Assembly: GCA_963758025.1 (NCBI GenBank)
Contig: CAVWUA010000005.1
Coordinates: forward strand, 62,001 to 126,000
Reading direction: 5' to 3'
DNA length: 64,000 nt
Source: CAVWUA01 sp963758025
GTDB taxonomy: Bacteria > Planctomycetota > Planctomycetia > Isosphaerales > Isosphaeraceae
The notes beneath the pieces are model-generated. The model did not search any database. It saw nothing but the letters and a program-made list of their open reading frames with translations, and was not told where the DNA came from. Every line of letters begins with the position of its first letter. The stretch's first letter is position 1. The position numbers and the translations under genes were made by a program. Of the stretch, positions 47,906 through 57,189 are shown in pieces.

Positions 47906-48700
47906 TCCAGCCCGCCTCGCCCACGCTGCCTGGGCTTTGTTACGCGGCGCTGCCGATGCTCGCGTGCCTGGCGGTGCTCGCCTGGAGACGGCTCGGGCAG
48001 GTCCGGGAAATCGTCATCGCCGCGACACGGCTCCTCGTGCAGTTGACGCTCCTGGCGCTGGTCCTGCGCCTGGGTCTTCACGGCGCGGAACCCCTGGATC
48101 ATCGGCGCGATTGCCCTGGTCATGCTGCTCATCTCCGCCCATACGGTCGGCTCCCGGCAGAAGCGGAAGTCCCTGAATCTGTGGTTCGATTCCCTGCTCG
48201 CGATGGCCTGCGGCGTGAGCGTGGTCATGGCGGTCACGATCCGCCTGGCGCTGGAGGGGATCGAGCCCTGGTACGAACCCCAGACGGTCGTCCCTTTGCT
48301 GGGAATCATCCTGGGCAACAGCGTCAATGGCGTGGCCCTGGCCTCGGAGCGACTGGTCAGCGACCTGCGGGCCGAACGGGACCAGGTCGAGCTACGACTG
48401 ACTCTCGGCGCATCGGCGCGGCAGGCCGCCCTGCCCGCCCTCCGCGCGGCGGTCCGCGCGGGGCTGACACCCACGATCAACAGCATGCTGATCGCCGGCA
48501 TCGTCTCGATCCCCGGCATGGCCACCGGCCAGATCCTCGCCGGGGCGGATGTCGCCACCGCCTTGCAGTATCAGGTCGTCATCTATTTCGGCATCACCGG
48601 CACGGTGGGGATCAGTATCCTGATCCTCCTGGGCCTCCGCCTGAAACGGTATTTCAACAGGAACGACCAGCTCTTGATGGACCGGCTTGAAGACCATTGA
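47902..48700 (+). CDS. ABC permease, FetB/YbbM (UPF0014) family (one frameshift)
   Basis: About 265 residues, starting at MIQPASPTLPGLCYAALPML. Seven or so membrane helices and the family's conserved segment (GNSVNGVALASERLVSDLRA, TLGASARQAALPALRAAVRA, SIPGMATGQILAGADVATAL) are present. The frame shifts near 48070 in a G run, between RLLVQLTLLALVLR and NPWIIGAIALVMLLIS; the span is 3n+1, as expected for one extra base. It pairs with the ATPase directly upstream. Function in metal efflux is inferred from the family. Confidence 0.85.
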
Positions 48701-48796
48701 CCTGGAGCGGAACCTTGGATCGAGACACAACCGCCGCTAGACTGAGCACGTCACGATTCAACATCACGAACACCAACGTCCAGGAGAATGGTTCCG

Positions 48797-49477
48797 ATGC
48801 GAAGGCTCTCCCCGATTGCTCTGACCCTGCTCGCGGCCTCGGCACTCATCGCCGCCGATGAACCGAAGTCCGACACTCTCGGCGCCAAGCCTCCGGAAGG
48901 CGCGGTCGTCCTGTTCGGCGGCGAGGACCTCTCCGGCTGGGTCCAGCGCAGTGGCGACAAACCCGCCCAGTGGCCGGTCGAGGACGGCATCCTGACCGTC
49001 GGCACAGGCCAGGGCGACATCAAGACGAAGCAACAGTTCGGAAACTTCCAGCTCCACGTCGAGTTCAACGTCCCCTACATGCCCGAGGCCAAGGGACAGG
49101 GGCGCGGCAACAGCGGTGTCTATCTCGGCGGCCGGTACGAACTTCAGGTTCTCGACTCGTATGGCCTGGAATCGAAGGACAACGACTGCGGCGCGATCTA
49201 CAAGCAGGTTGCTCCGGCGGTCAACGCCTGTAAGCCTCCCTTGCAGTGGCAGACCTACGACGTCACCTTCCACAAGGCTGTCATCGAAGACGGCCAGGTC
49301 GTTCGCAAGGCCCATGTGACGGTCGTTCAGAACGGCACGACGATCATCGACGACGCGGGTGTCGCCCCGACCCCCGGCGGCATCGACATGGAACCGGGCA
49401 AGGACGGCCCGATCCTGTTGCAGGACCACGGCAACAAGGTCCAGTATCGCAACATCTGGATCAAACCCCTCGACTGA
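48797..49477 (+). CDS. DUF1080 (3-keto-disaccharide hydrolase-type) exported protein
   Basis: 226 residues. ATG 48797 is preferred over 48788 because AGGAGA at 48782-48787 is correctly spaced. A signal peptide (MRRLSPIALTLLAASALIAA) precedes a concanavalin-like domain: VLFGGEDLSGWVQRSGDKP, FGNFQLHVEFNVPYMPEA, NSGVYLGGRYELQVLDSYG, then LLQDHGNKVQYRNIWIKPLD. This family is highly expanded in planctomycetes; one characterised subgroup hydrolyses 3-keto-disaccharides, but most members are untested. It is probably periplasmic. The gene stands alone between fetB and tpx. Confidence 0.9.
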   Translation: MRRLSPIALTLLAASALIAADEPKSDTLGAKPPEGAVVLFGGEDLSGWVQRSGDKPAQWPVEDGILTVGTGQGDIKTKQQFGNFQLHVEFNVPYMPEAKGQGRGNSGVYLGGRYELQVLDSYGLESKDNDCGAIYKQVAPAVNACKPPLQWQTYDVTFHKAVIEDGQVVRKAHVTVVQNGTTIIDDAGVAPTPGGIDMEPGKDGPILLQDHGNKVQYRNIWIKPLD

Positions 49478-49562
49478 GGATCGACCAGAGCGACCACGGC
49501 GATCATCGCAAGCGTTCCCCATCATGGGACGACCTCGCGGTGATCGCCGCGTCACGCTCCGC

Positions 49563-50093
49563 TCAGGCTCCGGCCGCGTTCTTCAAGGCGGTCAGGGCGG
49601 CGTCGAAATCCACCTCGTTGCTGATTTCCGAGACATACTCGGCATGGCGGATCGTTCCCGAAGGATCGACCACGAAGATGGCGCGCGCGAGCAAGGGGAT
49701 CGGCAACCCCTGGATCAAGACACCGTAGTGTTCGCCGAAGCTGTGATTGTGCGTATCCGACAGGTTCGTCAGGTTCGTGACGTTCGCCTCGGCGCAGAAC
49801 CGCTTCATGGCGAACGGCAGGTCGAGACTGATGGTGTAGGCCGCGACCTGGTCTCCCAGCGATTGAAGCGTCTCGTTGAAATGCTTCGTCTGCTTGTTGC
49901 AGACCGGCGTGTCGAGCGACGGAACGACGCTGAACAGGCGGGTCTTGGCCGGCGTATCGGCCAGCTTCACCACCGCCAGGCCCTCACCGACACACGCGAA
50001 ATCCGGCGCCTTGTCGCCCGACTTGAGCTTCGGGCCAACCAGGTCCACCGGGTTACCCTTCATTGTGACTTCGCCTTTACGCACATCAGCCAT
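49563..50093 (-). CDS. tpx: Thiol peroxidase
   Basis: 176 residues, a peroxiredoxin of the Tpx type. The peroxidatic cysteine lies in VVPSLDTPVCNKQTKHFNET and the resolving cysteine in MKRFCAEANVTNLTNLSD, the expected pair. The N-terminus KGNPVDLVGPKLKSGDKAP and the C-terminus ISNEVDFDAALTALK fit the family. The ATG has AGGAGGAG upstream. It reduces hydroperoxides using thioredoxin in the cytoplasm or periplasm; no signal peptide is seen, so cytoplasm is likely. It is divergent from mnmG. Confidence 0.96.
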   Translation of the reverse strand: MADVRKGEVTMKGNPVDLVGPKLKSGDKAPDFACVGEGLAVVKLADTPAKTRLFSVVPSLDTPVCNKQTKHFNETLQSLGDQVAAYTISLDLPFAMKRFCAEANVTNLTNLSDTHNHSFGEHYGVLIQGLPIPLLARAIFVVDPSGTIRHAEYVSEISNEVDFDAALTALKNAAGA

Positions 50094-50269
50094 GGTCGTT
50101 GCTCCTCCTGGTTCCCAATTGTTTTTCAGTTTTAAGGCGGAGCCAACAGCCTAGCCATCGTCAGGGCCCCGATGCAAGCGGGCTTCCCTTCCGGGAAGGG
50201 TCGCATTCCGTATAAGATGTTGGGATGAGTCCCTGCGCGAATTCTCCCAGTCTTCCGAGCCGCTGCAGC

Positions 50270-52129
50270 ATGCGTGAGCCGTATTTCGACCCGTACCAGT
50301 TCGAAGTGATCGTCATCGGCGCCGGCCATGCCGGGATTGAGGCCGCCCTTGCCGCCGCAAGGATGGGTCGCCGCACGGCCCTGCTGACTCTCAACTGCGA
50401 TAGCGTCGGCCAGATGAGCTGCAACCCCGCCATCGGCGGTGTCGCCAAGGGGCAGATCGTCCGCGAGGTGGACGCTCTCGGCGGCGCGATGGGCCAACTC
50501 ACCGACGCGGCGGCGATCCAGTTCCGCCTTCTGAATCGCGGCAAAGGCCCCGCGATGCACAGCCCTCGCGCTCAATGCGACAAGAAGGCGTACCAGTTCC
50601 TGGCCAAACTGACGGTCGAGCAGCAGGAGAATCTGACACTCCGCCAGGAGATGGTTGAGGCCCTGGTCGTCGAACGCGAGCGGATTGTCGGCGTACGCTG
50701 TCGAGGCGGCGTTACCTATCACGGACGTGCCGTTGTTGTGACCACCGGGACGTTCCTCAAGGCCCTCATGCACACCGGCGAGAGCAAGACCCAGGGGGGC
50801 CGCGCCGGAGATGTCTCGGCGGAGGGGCTTTCAGGCTCCTTGCGGGAGCTCGGCTTTGAACTCCAGCGTTTTAAGACGGGAACCCCTCCCCGGGTCAACG
50901 GCAGAACGATCGACTTCTCGCGACTCGAAGTCCAACCGGGGGATGAGGTCCCCGTGCCGTTTTCGTTCCTGACGGACCGGGTGGAACAGCCGCAGATGGT
51001 TTGCCATATCACCCACACCAACTCGAACATCCACGACACGATCCGAGCCAACCTGCACCGGGCCCCCATGTACTCCGGGCAGATCGAGAGCGTCGGCCCT
51101 CGCTACTGCCCGTCAATCGAGGACAAGGTTGTCCGGTTCGGGGACCGTGAGAGCCATCAAATCTTCCTCGAACCCGAGGGACGCAACACGCTCGAATACT
51201 ACTGCAACGGCATCTCCACGAGCCTTCCCCGCGATGTGCAGGATGTCATCGTCCGCAACATCAAGGGGCTGGAATACGCGGAGATCATGCGCTACGGCTA
51301 TGCCGTCGAGTATGACTTCGCTCCCCCGACGCAACTCCAGCCAACCCTGGAGACGAAGACCATCGCCGGTTTGTTCTTCGCCGGGCAGATCAACGGCACC
51401 ACCGGCTACGAGGAGGCCGCCGCGCAAGGGATCATCGCCGGGATCAACGCAGCACGATCAGTCATGTCGGATGAGCCGTTCGTGATCGACCGATCCCAGG
51501 CCTACATCGGCGTGCTGATCGACGACCTGGTGACACGAGGGGTCGACGAACCGTACCGGATGTTCACCAGCCGAGCGGAATACCGCCTCTTGCTCCGCCA
51601 CGACAACGCCGACCTTCGCCTGACAGAACTGGGTCGCCAACTCGGACTCGTCGATGATCCGCGCTGGGAACATTTCCAGGCCCGCAAGGGACGAATTGAC
51701 CGTCTCCGTGACGTGCTCCAGCAGACACGAATCGACGGGGTCTCTCTCGCTCAGATCCTGAGACGACCCGAGACGACCTGGGACGAGATCGCGACCGCAC
51801 ACCCTCCCCTGCACGCACTCTCGGACGATGCGAACGCCGTTGAGCAGGTGACGATTGAGTCCAAGTATGGTGGATACATCGAACGGCAGGCCCAGCAAGT
51901 GGAGCGTTATCGGCGGTTGGAGCACAAGCCCTTACCTCAGAATCTCGACTATAATTCGATTCCCCAGCTCCGCGCCGAAGCCCGGGAAAAGTTGAGGCGT
52001 GTTCGACCTCGCTCGCTCGGGCAAGCCAGTCGCATCAGCGGAATCCATCCCGCGGATATCGCTACACTTCTCGTCTTCGTCAAAAAAGAACGATCAGAGT
52101 TCCCCCCGCAAGTCCCCGATTCGCCGTAA
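50270..52129 (+). CDS. mnmG: tRNA uridine-5-carboxymethylaminomethyl modification enzyme
   Basis: 619 residues. With MnmE it makes cmnm5U34 in tRNA, using FAD and NADH. The N-terminal dinucleotide fold is VIVIGAGHAGIEAALAAARM, and further signatures are CNPAIGGVAKGQIVREVDAL, MHSPRAQCDKKAYQ, PEGRNTLEYYCNGISTSLP and FFAGQINGTTGYEEAAAQG. The ATG at 50270 fits the family N-terminus better than the upstream start at 50225. The C-terminus (SHPADIATLLVFVKKE-like) is intact. Length is normal. No mnmE or rsmG neighbour is visible in this window. Confidence 0.95.
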   Translation: MREPYFDPYQFEVIVIGAGHAGIEAALAAARMGRRTALLTLNCDSVGQMSCNPAIGGVAKGQIVREVDALGGAMGQLTDAAAIQFRLLNRGKGPAMHSPRAQCDKKAYQFLAKLTVEQQENLTLRQEMVEALVVERERIVGVRCRGGVTYHGRAVVVTTGTFLKALMHTGESKTQGGRAGDVSAEGLSGSLRELGFELQRFKTGTPPRVNGRTIDFSRLEVQPGDEVPVPFSFLTDRVEQPQMVCHITHTNSNIHDTIRANLHRAPMYSGQIESVGPRYCPSIEDKVVRFGDRESHQIFLEPEGRNTLEYYCNGISTSLPRDVQDVIVRNIKGLEYAEIMRYGYAVEYDFAPPTQLQPTLETKTIAGLFFAGQINGTTGYEEAAAQGIIAGINAARSVMSDEPFVIDRSQAYIGVLIDDLVTRGVDEPYRMFTSRAEYRLLLRHDNADLRLTELGRQLGLVDDPRWEHFQARKGRIDRLRDVLQQTRIDGVSLAQILRRPETTWDEIATAHPPLHALSDDANAVEQVTIESKYGGYIERQAQQVERYRRLEHKPLPQNLDYNSIPQLRAEAREKLRRVRPRSLGQASRISGIHPADIATLLVFVKKERSEFPPQVPDSP

Positions 52130-52535
52130 GATCTCGCGAATCACTTGAAGGTCGGTCTTACCCCAGAGTTCCGCCCATTCAAATCTCAGTTCGTGGCGCG
52201 ACTTTATGCAAGCCTATAGCCCATCGGCAATTGAGTCTGATCCGATGAAAGCCCTTTTGGGTTGACAGGCTGGGCAGGGATATTATAATTGGGCACGTTG
52301 GTAAGCCTGGCAAAATCGTCAGATTATGTAGAATTTGCCGGATTGCCATGTTTAAGGTGAAATGTCTGTATGGGCGCTCTAGCTTCGGGGTATGACGCCC
52401 TCGCTTTGAGTGCTCCAAATCAGGGGTCGGCTCATGGAGGAGGACCGATCGATCGGCGAGTTCCCCATGGCGGGGAGGATCACCGATCCGGTGCGCTTCG
52501 GGCCATACCGGCCCGTGAGAGGGACGAACCCGATC
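52130..52535. other. Intergenic region upstream of the HTH-receiver gene
   Basis: About 406 bases. It contains a clear sigma-70-type promoter (52262-52289). The remaining stretch gives a long leader of about 240 bases. An in-frame ATG at 52434 could extend the downstream protein, but the extension has no domain match. No terminator for mnmG was recognised. Confidence 0.5.
52262..52289 (+). promoter_or_regulatory. Sigma-70-type promoter for the HTH-receiver gene
   Basis: TTGACA at 52262-52267 (perfect -35), a 16-base spacer, and TATAAT at 52284-52289 (perfect -10), in a locally AT-rich patch. Transcription would start near 52296 and give a long leader before the gene at 52536. Confidence 0.7.
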
Positions 52536-53117
52536 ATGAAGACCGTATATACGACGGGTGAGGCCGCCAAGATCTGCAAGGTCAGCCAGCAGACGATCAT
52601 CCGCTGTTTTGACTCGGGGCAACTCAAAGGGTTCCGAGTTCCCGGTTCCCGTTTCCGCCGGATTCCGCGGGAAGCGTTATACCGATTCATGAAAGAGAAT
52701 AATATCCCTACCGACGCCTTGGAAAGCGGTCGTCGAGGGATATTGATCGTGGATGATGACCCAGCCGTGGTCGAGCTGATCAGCGATGTACTGGCCAATG
52801 ACAATCGCTTTGAAACGAAGGTGGTTAACAACGGATTCGCAGCCGGAATGCTCGCTAAGGAGTATCACCCGGATCTGATCATCCTGGACGTCATGCTCCC
52901 GGACATCAACGGCAAGGCGGTTTGCGAGCTGATCCGATCCGACCCAACCATGTCCGACATCAAGATCATCTGCATCTCCGGTATGGTCGAGGAGGACAGG
53001 ATTCAGGAACTGCGGGACGCCGGCGCGAACGATTTCATGCACAAACCGCTCGATGTCGATGAACTCCTGCGTCGAATTTGCCGATTATTAGACATTGAGA
53101 CGTCCTCGTCTTCGTGA
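52536..53117 (+). CDS. Excisionase-like HTH fused to a response-regulator receiver domain
   Basis: 193 residues. The first 60 residues are a MerR/excisionase-type winged helix (YTTGEAAKICKVSQQTIIRC, GQLKGFRVPGSRFRRIPREA). Residues 72-190 are a CheY-like receiver (GILIVDDDPAVVELISDVLA, LIILDVMLPDINGKAVCELI, KIICISGMVEEDRIQE, HKPLDVDEL), with the phospho-acceptor aspartate in ILDVMLP and the lysine in HKPLD intact. The DNA-binding domain precedes the receiver, the opposite of most response regulators. A broken HDOD-histidine kinase gene follows on the same strand. A longer start at 52434 is possible. Confidence 0.88.
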   Translation: MKTVYTTGEAAKICKVSQQTIIRCFDSGQLKGFRVPGSRFRRIPREALYRFMKENNIPTDALESGRRGILIVDDDPAVVELISDVLANDNRFETKVVNNGFAAGMLAKEYHPDLIILDVMLPDINGKAVCELIRSDPTMSDIKIICISGMVEEDRIQELRDAGANDFMHKPLDVDELLRRICRLLDIETSSSS

Positions 53118-53138
53118 GTGCGGTCACGTCGTGTAACG

Positions 53139-55267
53139 ATGTGCCGACAGGGATTCGTCGCCGACGGGAAGGAGCCCGGTTCGGTGCCAGCACCCTCAAA
53201 AACGAACGGTTCGCCCCGTGACCTGTGCCGTCGGATGGAACGGCTGGGGGGGCTTCCAGTCCGTCCTGCCACGGCTCGCTGGTTGCTCGGATGCGCATTA
53301 TCCCAGTCCAACAGACCCGACTCGTCACCCCACGAAACTCGATCTTTTCGCGCGGATCGGCTGGACGAAATTGATCCTTCTTGGGCCAATGCGAACGCTC
53401 GCAGCGCGGAATCAACCCCTTTCATTCCTTGCTGAGCATTCCTGGTGGTCCCCCGTTTCAGATGAGGCCGCCGAAGCATTTCAGACGCTCTGGCGACACG
53501 CCGTGGCCACCAGTTGTGCCGCCCGACGCCTGGCGGTCGAGGCGAAGTTCCGTGATCCCGAACGCCTGGCCCGGATCGGGCTGCTTCATCGTCTGGGGCT
53601 CTGGGCGCTGGCCGCTGTGGACCCAGGTCCTTGGTGGAACTCCTGGCCATCGAGGACGTTGGAAGACGTCGGGAGCGGGAACGCATCCTGCTGGGTTGTG
53701 ATACGGCGATGATGGGAAAACGCCTCGCGGAACGCTGGGGTTGCGATTCTGCTCTGGCCGATGCGGCATGGCTCGTATGAGGAAGAGGATTTTGATCTCA
53801 GAGACTGCGCAAGCGATCCCGGCGCGATCGCCATCATTCAAGCGGCTCACGCATGGGCTGAACGAACTCCCTGGAGATTGAACGGCAAAAATTATTGCCG
53901 GACCCCGGGCCACCTGATCCGCGATTGAGATTGCTCATCGCGGAGGTGCAGTCTCGTTGCGGTCGTGCGTTCGTCGATCCCGACACCTCGCCCCATGAGG
54001 AACGATTGACGCGAGCCCATGCGAAATTGCTCCTGCAGCACCAACAACTCCAGCGCGAAGATCAGGCCAAGGATCGCTTGATTCACGCCCTTAACTCGTC
54101 CGACCCCTCCGAAAGTCCGGAGGAGTGGGCCAATCGCGCTGCCCGTACCTGGTGCGGCGAGCCAGGTGTGACCTCGGCCCGAGTGATCTGGCGAGGCGAG
54201 GAACGAGCAGACGATTCTGAAGAGAACGTACCTGCTGTCACCTCAACTTCCCGAGTAAAGGAAGAGCAATACTTCCTCGGGACGATCGATTGTCCGGCAG
54301 TGGAGATCGAACTGAGAGGCGTGGAGCCTGGGACGGGCGGTCGAACCGTCTCGCCAGACGCGGGACGCCTGGCGAGTCTGGGCTGCTCACCTGGCTCATA
54401 CTGACCGCCTGACCCGGCAACTGGATCGGCTTACCGAGGCCCATCAACGCCGGAGCGAACGAGAGGGGCCGAAACGAATCAAGGAAAGTCTGGAATCGCT
54501 CGCTGAATTCGCTGCGGGTGCCTCGCACGAACTGAACAACCCGTTGGCGGTGATCGTCGGTCGGGCCCAGTTGCTCCTGGCCAGAGCGAGCGATTCCGAC
54601 ACCAGCCGATCACTCCGAGCGATCATCACACAAGCCCAGCGCGCCCATCGAATGCTTCGGGACCTGATGTTCGTGGCCCGCCAACCCTCTCCCCGGCCAC
54701 GGCCGTGCCAACCCGAGGAACTCGTACGCAACGTCGTGCGAGACCTCAAGGACGAAGCGGACGCCCGAGGTATTCGTTTAATCCATGACGCCTCCGAAGG
54801 GACTGGATGGGTCATCGCCGATCCGGATCATCTGCGACACCTGGCCGACATTCTGATTCGCAATGCCATCGAGGCCACACCGTTCGGGCGGAACCGTGCG
54901 AATCGCGACCAGCCTTCAATCCGATCGCCTGGAATGGCAGGTGCGCGACAGCGGACGCGGGCTGGACCCTAAGGAGGGTCAGCACCTGTTCGACCCGTTC
55001 TTCTGCGGACGACAAGCCGGACGCGGTCTAGGCCTGGGACTGTCAAGAGCCGCGCGAGCGGTCGCTCAGAGCGGCGGTGAGCTGCGATGGCGATCGAGCC
55101 CGGGACACGGCACGCTCTTCCACCTCAGCCTTCCGGTGAGACCGGACCTCGATCGGTCCTCCCCCTGTCCGACAGTGAATCCGACTTCGGGACGGCCGGA
55201 CGATACCCCACGAATCAACCCGCCCAGAAATTCGGCTCGACTGCCGGATCGTCAGGCAATGCCCTGA
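53139..55267 (+). pseudogene. HDOD domain-histidine kinase, broken by about six frameshifts
   Basis: The pieces read in order as one protein of about 700 residues. An HDOD-like region (LPVRPATARWLLGCALSQS, then LWRHAVATSCAARRLAVEAK and LARIGLLHRLGLWALAAVD) is followed by a coiled linker and a kinase core: phospho-histidine segment GASHELNNPLAVIVGRAQLL, N-box DILIRNAIEATPFG, G1 VRDSGRGLDPKEG, F-box HLFDPFF and G2 GRGLGLGLSRAARAV. Frame changes occur near 53350, 53630, 53776, 53875, 54330-54380 and 54885. This density is higher than elsewhere in the window, so true decay is possible; local sequencing errors are the alternative. The 5' end is uncertain. Confidence 0.6.
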
Positions 55268-55551
55268 TTCCAGACCATCGAATCCGCGATCTCATGGCAG
55301 TCGGCGCAGAGGAATGTCACATTGAGAGGCTCCTCGTATTGCCAGTGGTGGCGCTGGAGCCGCTGACGGCGACGGCACCAGGAGCAACAGCGCGGCCGAA
55401 CGATCAGCCCGAGCTGCTCAGCCAGCGCAGCGGCATACCGCGCCGAGCGGGTTCGAATCCGCCGTGGCCTTGCCAGATCGAGACTAATTTCCAGATGGCG
55501 ACGAAGACGTGCGAACTTGGCGTGCTGGCGATTGCGTCGGCACTTTTTCAT
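55252..55551 (-). CDS. Small zinc-finger/HNH-like protein
   Basis: 99 residues. The N-terminal 45 residues are very basic (MKKCRRNRQHAKFARLRRHL). The C-terminal half has CSWCRRRQRLQRHHWQYEEP followed by LCADCHEIADSM, giving CxxC, HH and CxxCH, the metal-binding pattern of HNH-type nucleases or related zinc fingers. It overlaps the kinase gene tail-to-tail by 16 bases. Function is unknown; nucleic-acid binding is inferred from charge and motif only. The start has no tested ribosome site. Confidence 0.6.
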   Translation of the reverse strand: MKKCRRNRQHAKFARLRRHLEISLDLARPRRIRTRSARYAAALAEQLGLIVRPRCCSWCRRRQRLQRHHWQYEEPLNVTFLCADCHEIADSMVWNQGIA

Positions 55552-55981
55552 ATCAGGTTACCCGCGTTTGGAAACCCGAAGGGCCACCCCGAGACGGCGA
55601 CGCGACTGCGGTTCCCGCTCCATCGGCGGAGCCCTTGAAGGGTCATCCGACCGACTCCTGGTAACGGTTCTGACAGTGGAAGTCTAACGCAAGTTCGGTA
55701 CCGAGGCCAATCATTTGCGAAAAAACATCAATGAATTACAATAAATCTGTTCTTGCTTATTGCAACGATTCTACCGAAAATGAGAGTTCGTCCGTCGCTT
55801 CACGAGACGCTCACGAACCGTACTCTCCCTCACATGGCAGGGTCCCTATGGGTCGCGGATCGGAGCAAGAACGTTGGACGGAGCGACCTCGAACCGCGAT
55901 ACTGTTTTGATGTGATGGGCAGACGTGCGCGGCCACTCCTTCAACACCAGACCGGCACAGTTCGATTTTCGAGGACTCACG
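55552..55981. other. Intergenic region upstream of the sulfite oxidase-like gene
   Basis: About 430 bases between the small minus-strand gene and the plus-strand molybdopterin gene. It has an AT-rich patch at 55710-55760 with a candidate promoter (listed separately). No other gene is supported. Confidence 0.5.
55715..55742 (+). promoter_or_regulatory. Candidate promoter for the sulfite oxidase-like operon
   Basis: TTGCGA at 55715-55720 (4 of 6 to the -35 consensus), a 16-base spacer and TACAAT at 55737-55742 (5 of 6 to the -10). The leader would be about 230 bases. Confidence 0.35.
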
Positions 55982-57189
55982 ATGACTCCCATGTCGACCG
56001 ACGAGAACGGCCGTTTCCAGGCTCGACTGAGCCGTCGGGCCGTGTTACGTGTCGGAATTGGCGGTGCTCTCGGGCTCGGCGGCCTCTCCGGTCTTCATCC
56101 GGTCACGCGGACCCCGTTGCAGGCTGACGAACCCTCCGTTCGCGGATTGATTGTCCGATGCCCGCGTCCTCTCGATGCCGAGTCCGCGGTCGAGGTTTTC
56201 GATCGGTTTCTCACGCCGAACGACCTGTTCTTCGTCCGTAGCCATTTCGGAGCCCCGGCGGTTGGCCTGGCGCCCTGGCGTCTCGACGTCAACGGCGAGG
56301 TGAACACGCCGCTCTCATTCGGCCTCGATCAACTGAAGGACCTCGAACATGTGACCTTGCCGGCCGTGCTCCAGTGCGCGGGCAACGGTCGGGCGTTTTT
56401 TGATCCGAAAATCCCTGGGGTGAGCTGGGAACGGGGCGCTGTTGGAAACGCGGAATGGACCGGGGTCCGTCTGGCCGATCTGCTCCGACGAGCCGGCATG
56501 AGCAAGGAGGCTCGACATGTCCACCTGATGGGTGCCGATGCCCCGCCCTCACCCAAGACACCGGCGTACTACCGCAGCATTCCGATCGAGAAGGCGCTCG
56601 ACCCCAGCACACTCATCGCCTACGCGATGAACGGCGAGCCATTGCCGGTCTTGCACGGTGGACCGTTGCGGCTGATCGTCCCGACCTGGACGGGAAACCA
56701 TTGGCTGAAGTGGGTCCGGCGAATCACGGTTTCCCCGGACGAAGCTCCAGGGTTCTACATGCAGACGGCTTACCACCTCCCCAAGGAACCTGCCCCCCGG
56801 GGACAGCTCTCCAGGCGTCAGACCTCGTGCCGGTGACGACGATGAACGTCAAGTCGTTGATTGCCCGACCGTCCCGAGGAGAGACGCTCGAACAGGGGCC
56901 TCAGGAGTTGCGGGGGGTCGCCTGGACCGGCCAGGGGGTTATCACGCGCGTCCAGGTGCGGATCGACGATCGCGACTGGGAGGACGCGGAGATGGATACG
57001 CCGGCTCGCGAGGGGACGTGGAGGGTCTGGCATTACGGCTGGACAGCACATTCCGGAACGCACTCGGTACGCGTCCGAGCCACGGATTCGTCCGGTCAGA
57101 CGCAACCCGAAATACCACCCTGGAACAAGAGCGGTTATCTGTGGAATGGGATCGAACAGGTTGATGTTGAGGTGAAGGCCCATGCGTGA
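55982..57189 (+). CDS. Sulfite oxidase-family molybdopterin oxidoreductase with Tat signal (one frameshift)
   Basis: About 402 residues. The ATG at 55982 has GAGGA 6 bases upstream. A twin-arginine signal (ARLSRRAVLRVGIGGALGL) exports the folded protein. The molybdopterin domain shows LPAVLQCAGNGRAFFDP, with the cysteine that ligates molybdenum, and VSWERGAVGNAEWTGVRLAD. The dimerisation domain follows (MNVKSLIARPSRGETLEQG, EIPPWNKSGYLWNGIEQVDV). The frame shifts in a C run near 56793-56798. Reaction: oxidation of sulfite or a similar substrate in the periplasm. The diheme cytochrome gene overlaps its 3' end by 8 bases and is probably the electron acceptor. Confidence 0.85.

Noticed and set aside
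49497..49549. Inverted repeat (CGGCGATCA and TGATCGCCG) between the DUF1080 and tpx genes
   Set aside because: The 35-base loop and lack of a T tract make a terminator doubtful; kept only as a note.
50186..50200. Short dyad CCCTTCC-G-GGAAGGG between tpx and mnmG
   Set aside because: Could be an operator, but the sequence alone gives no regulator or second copy.
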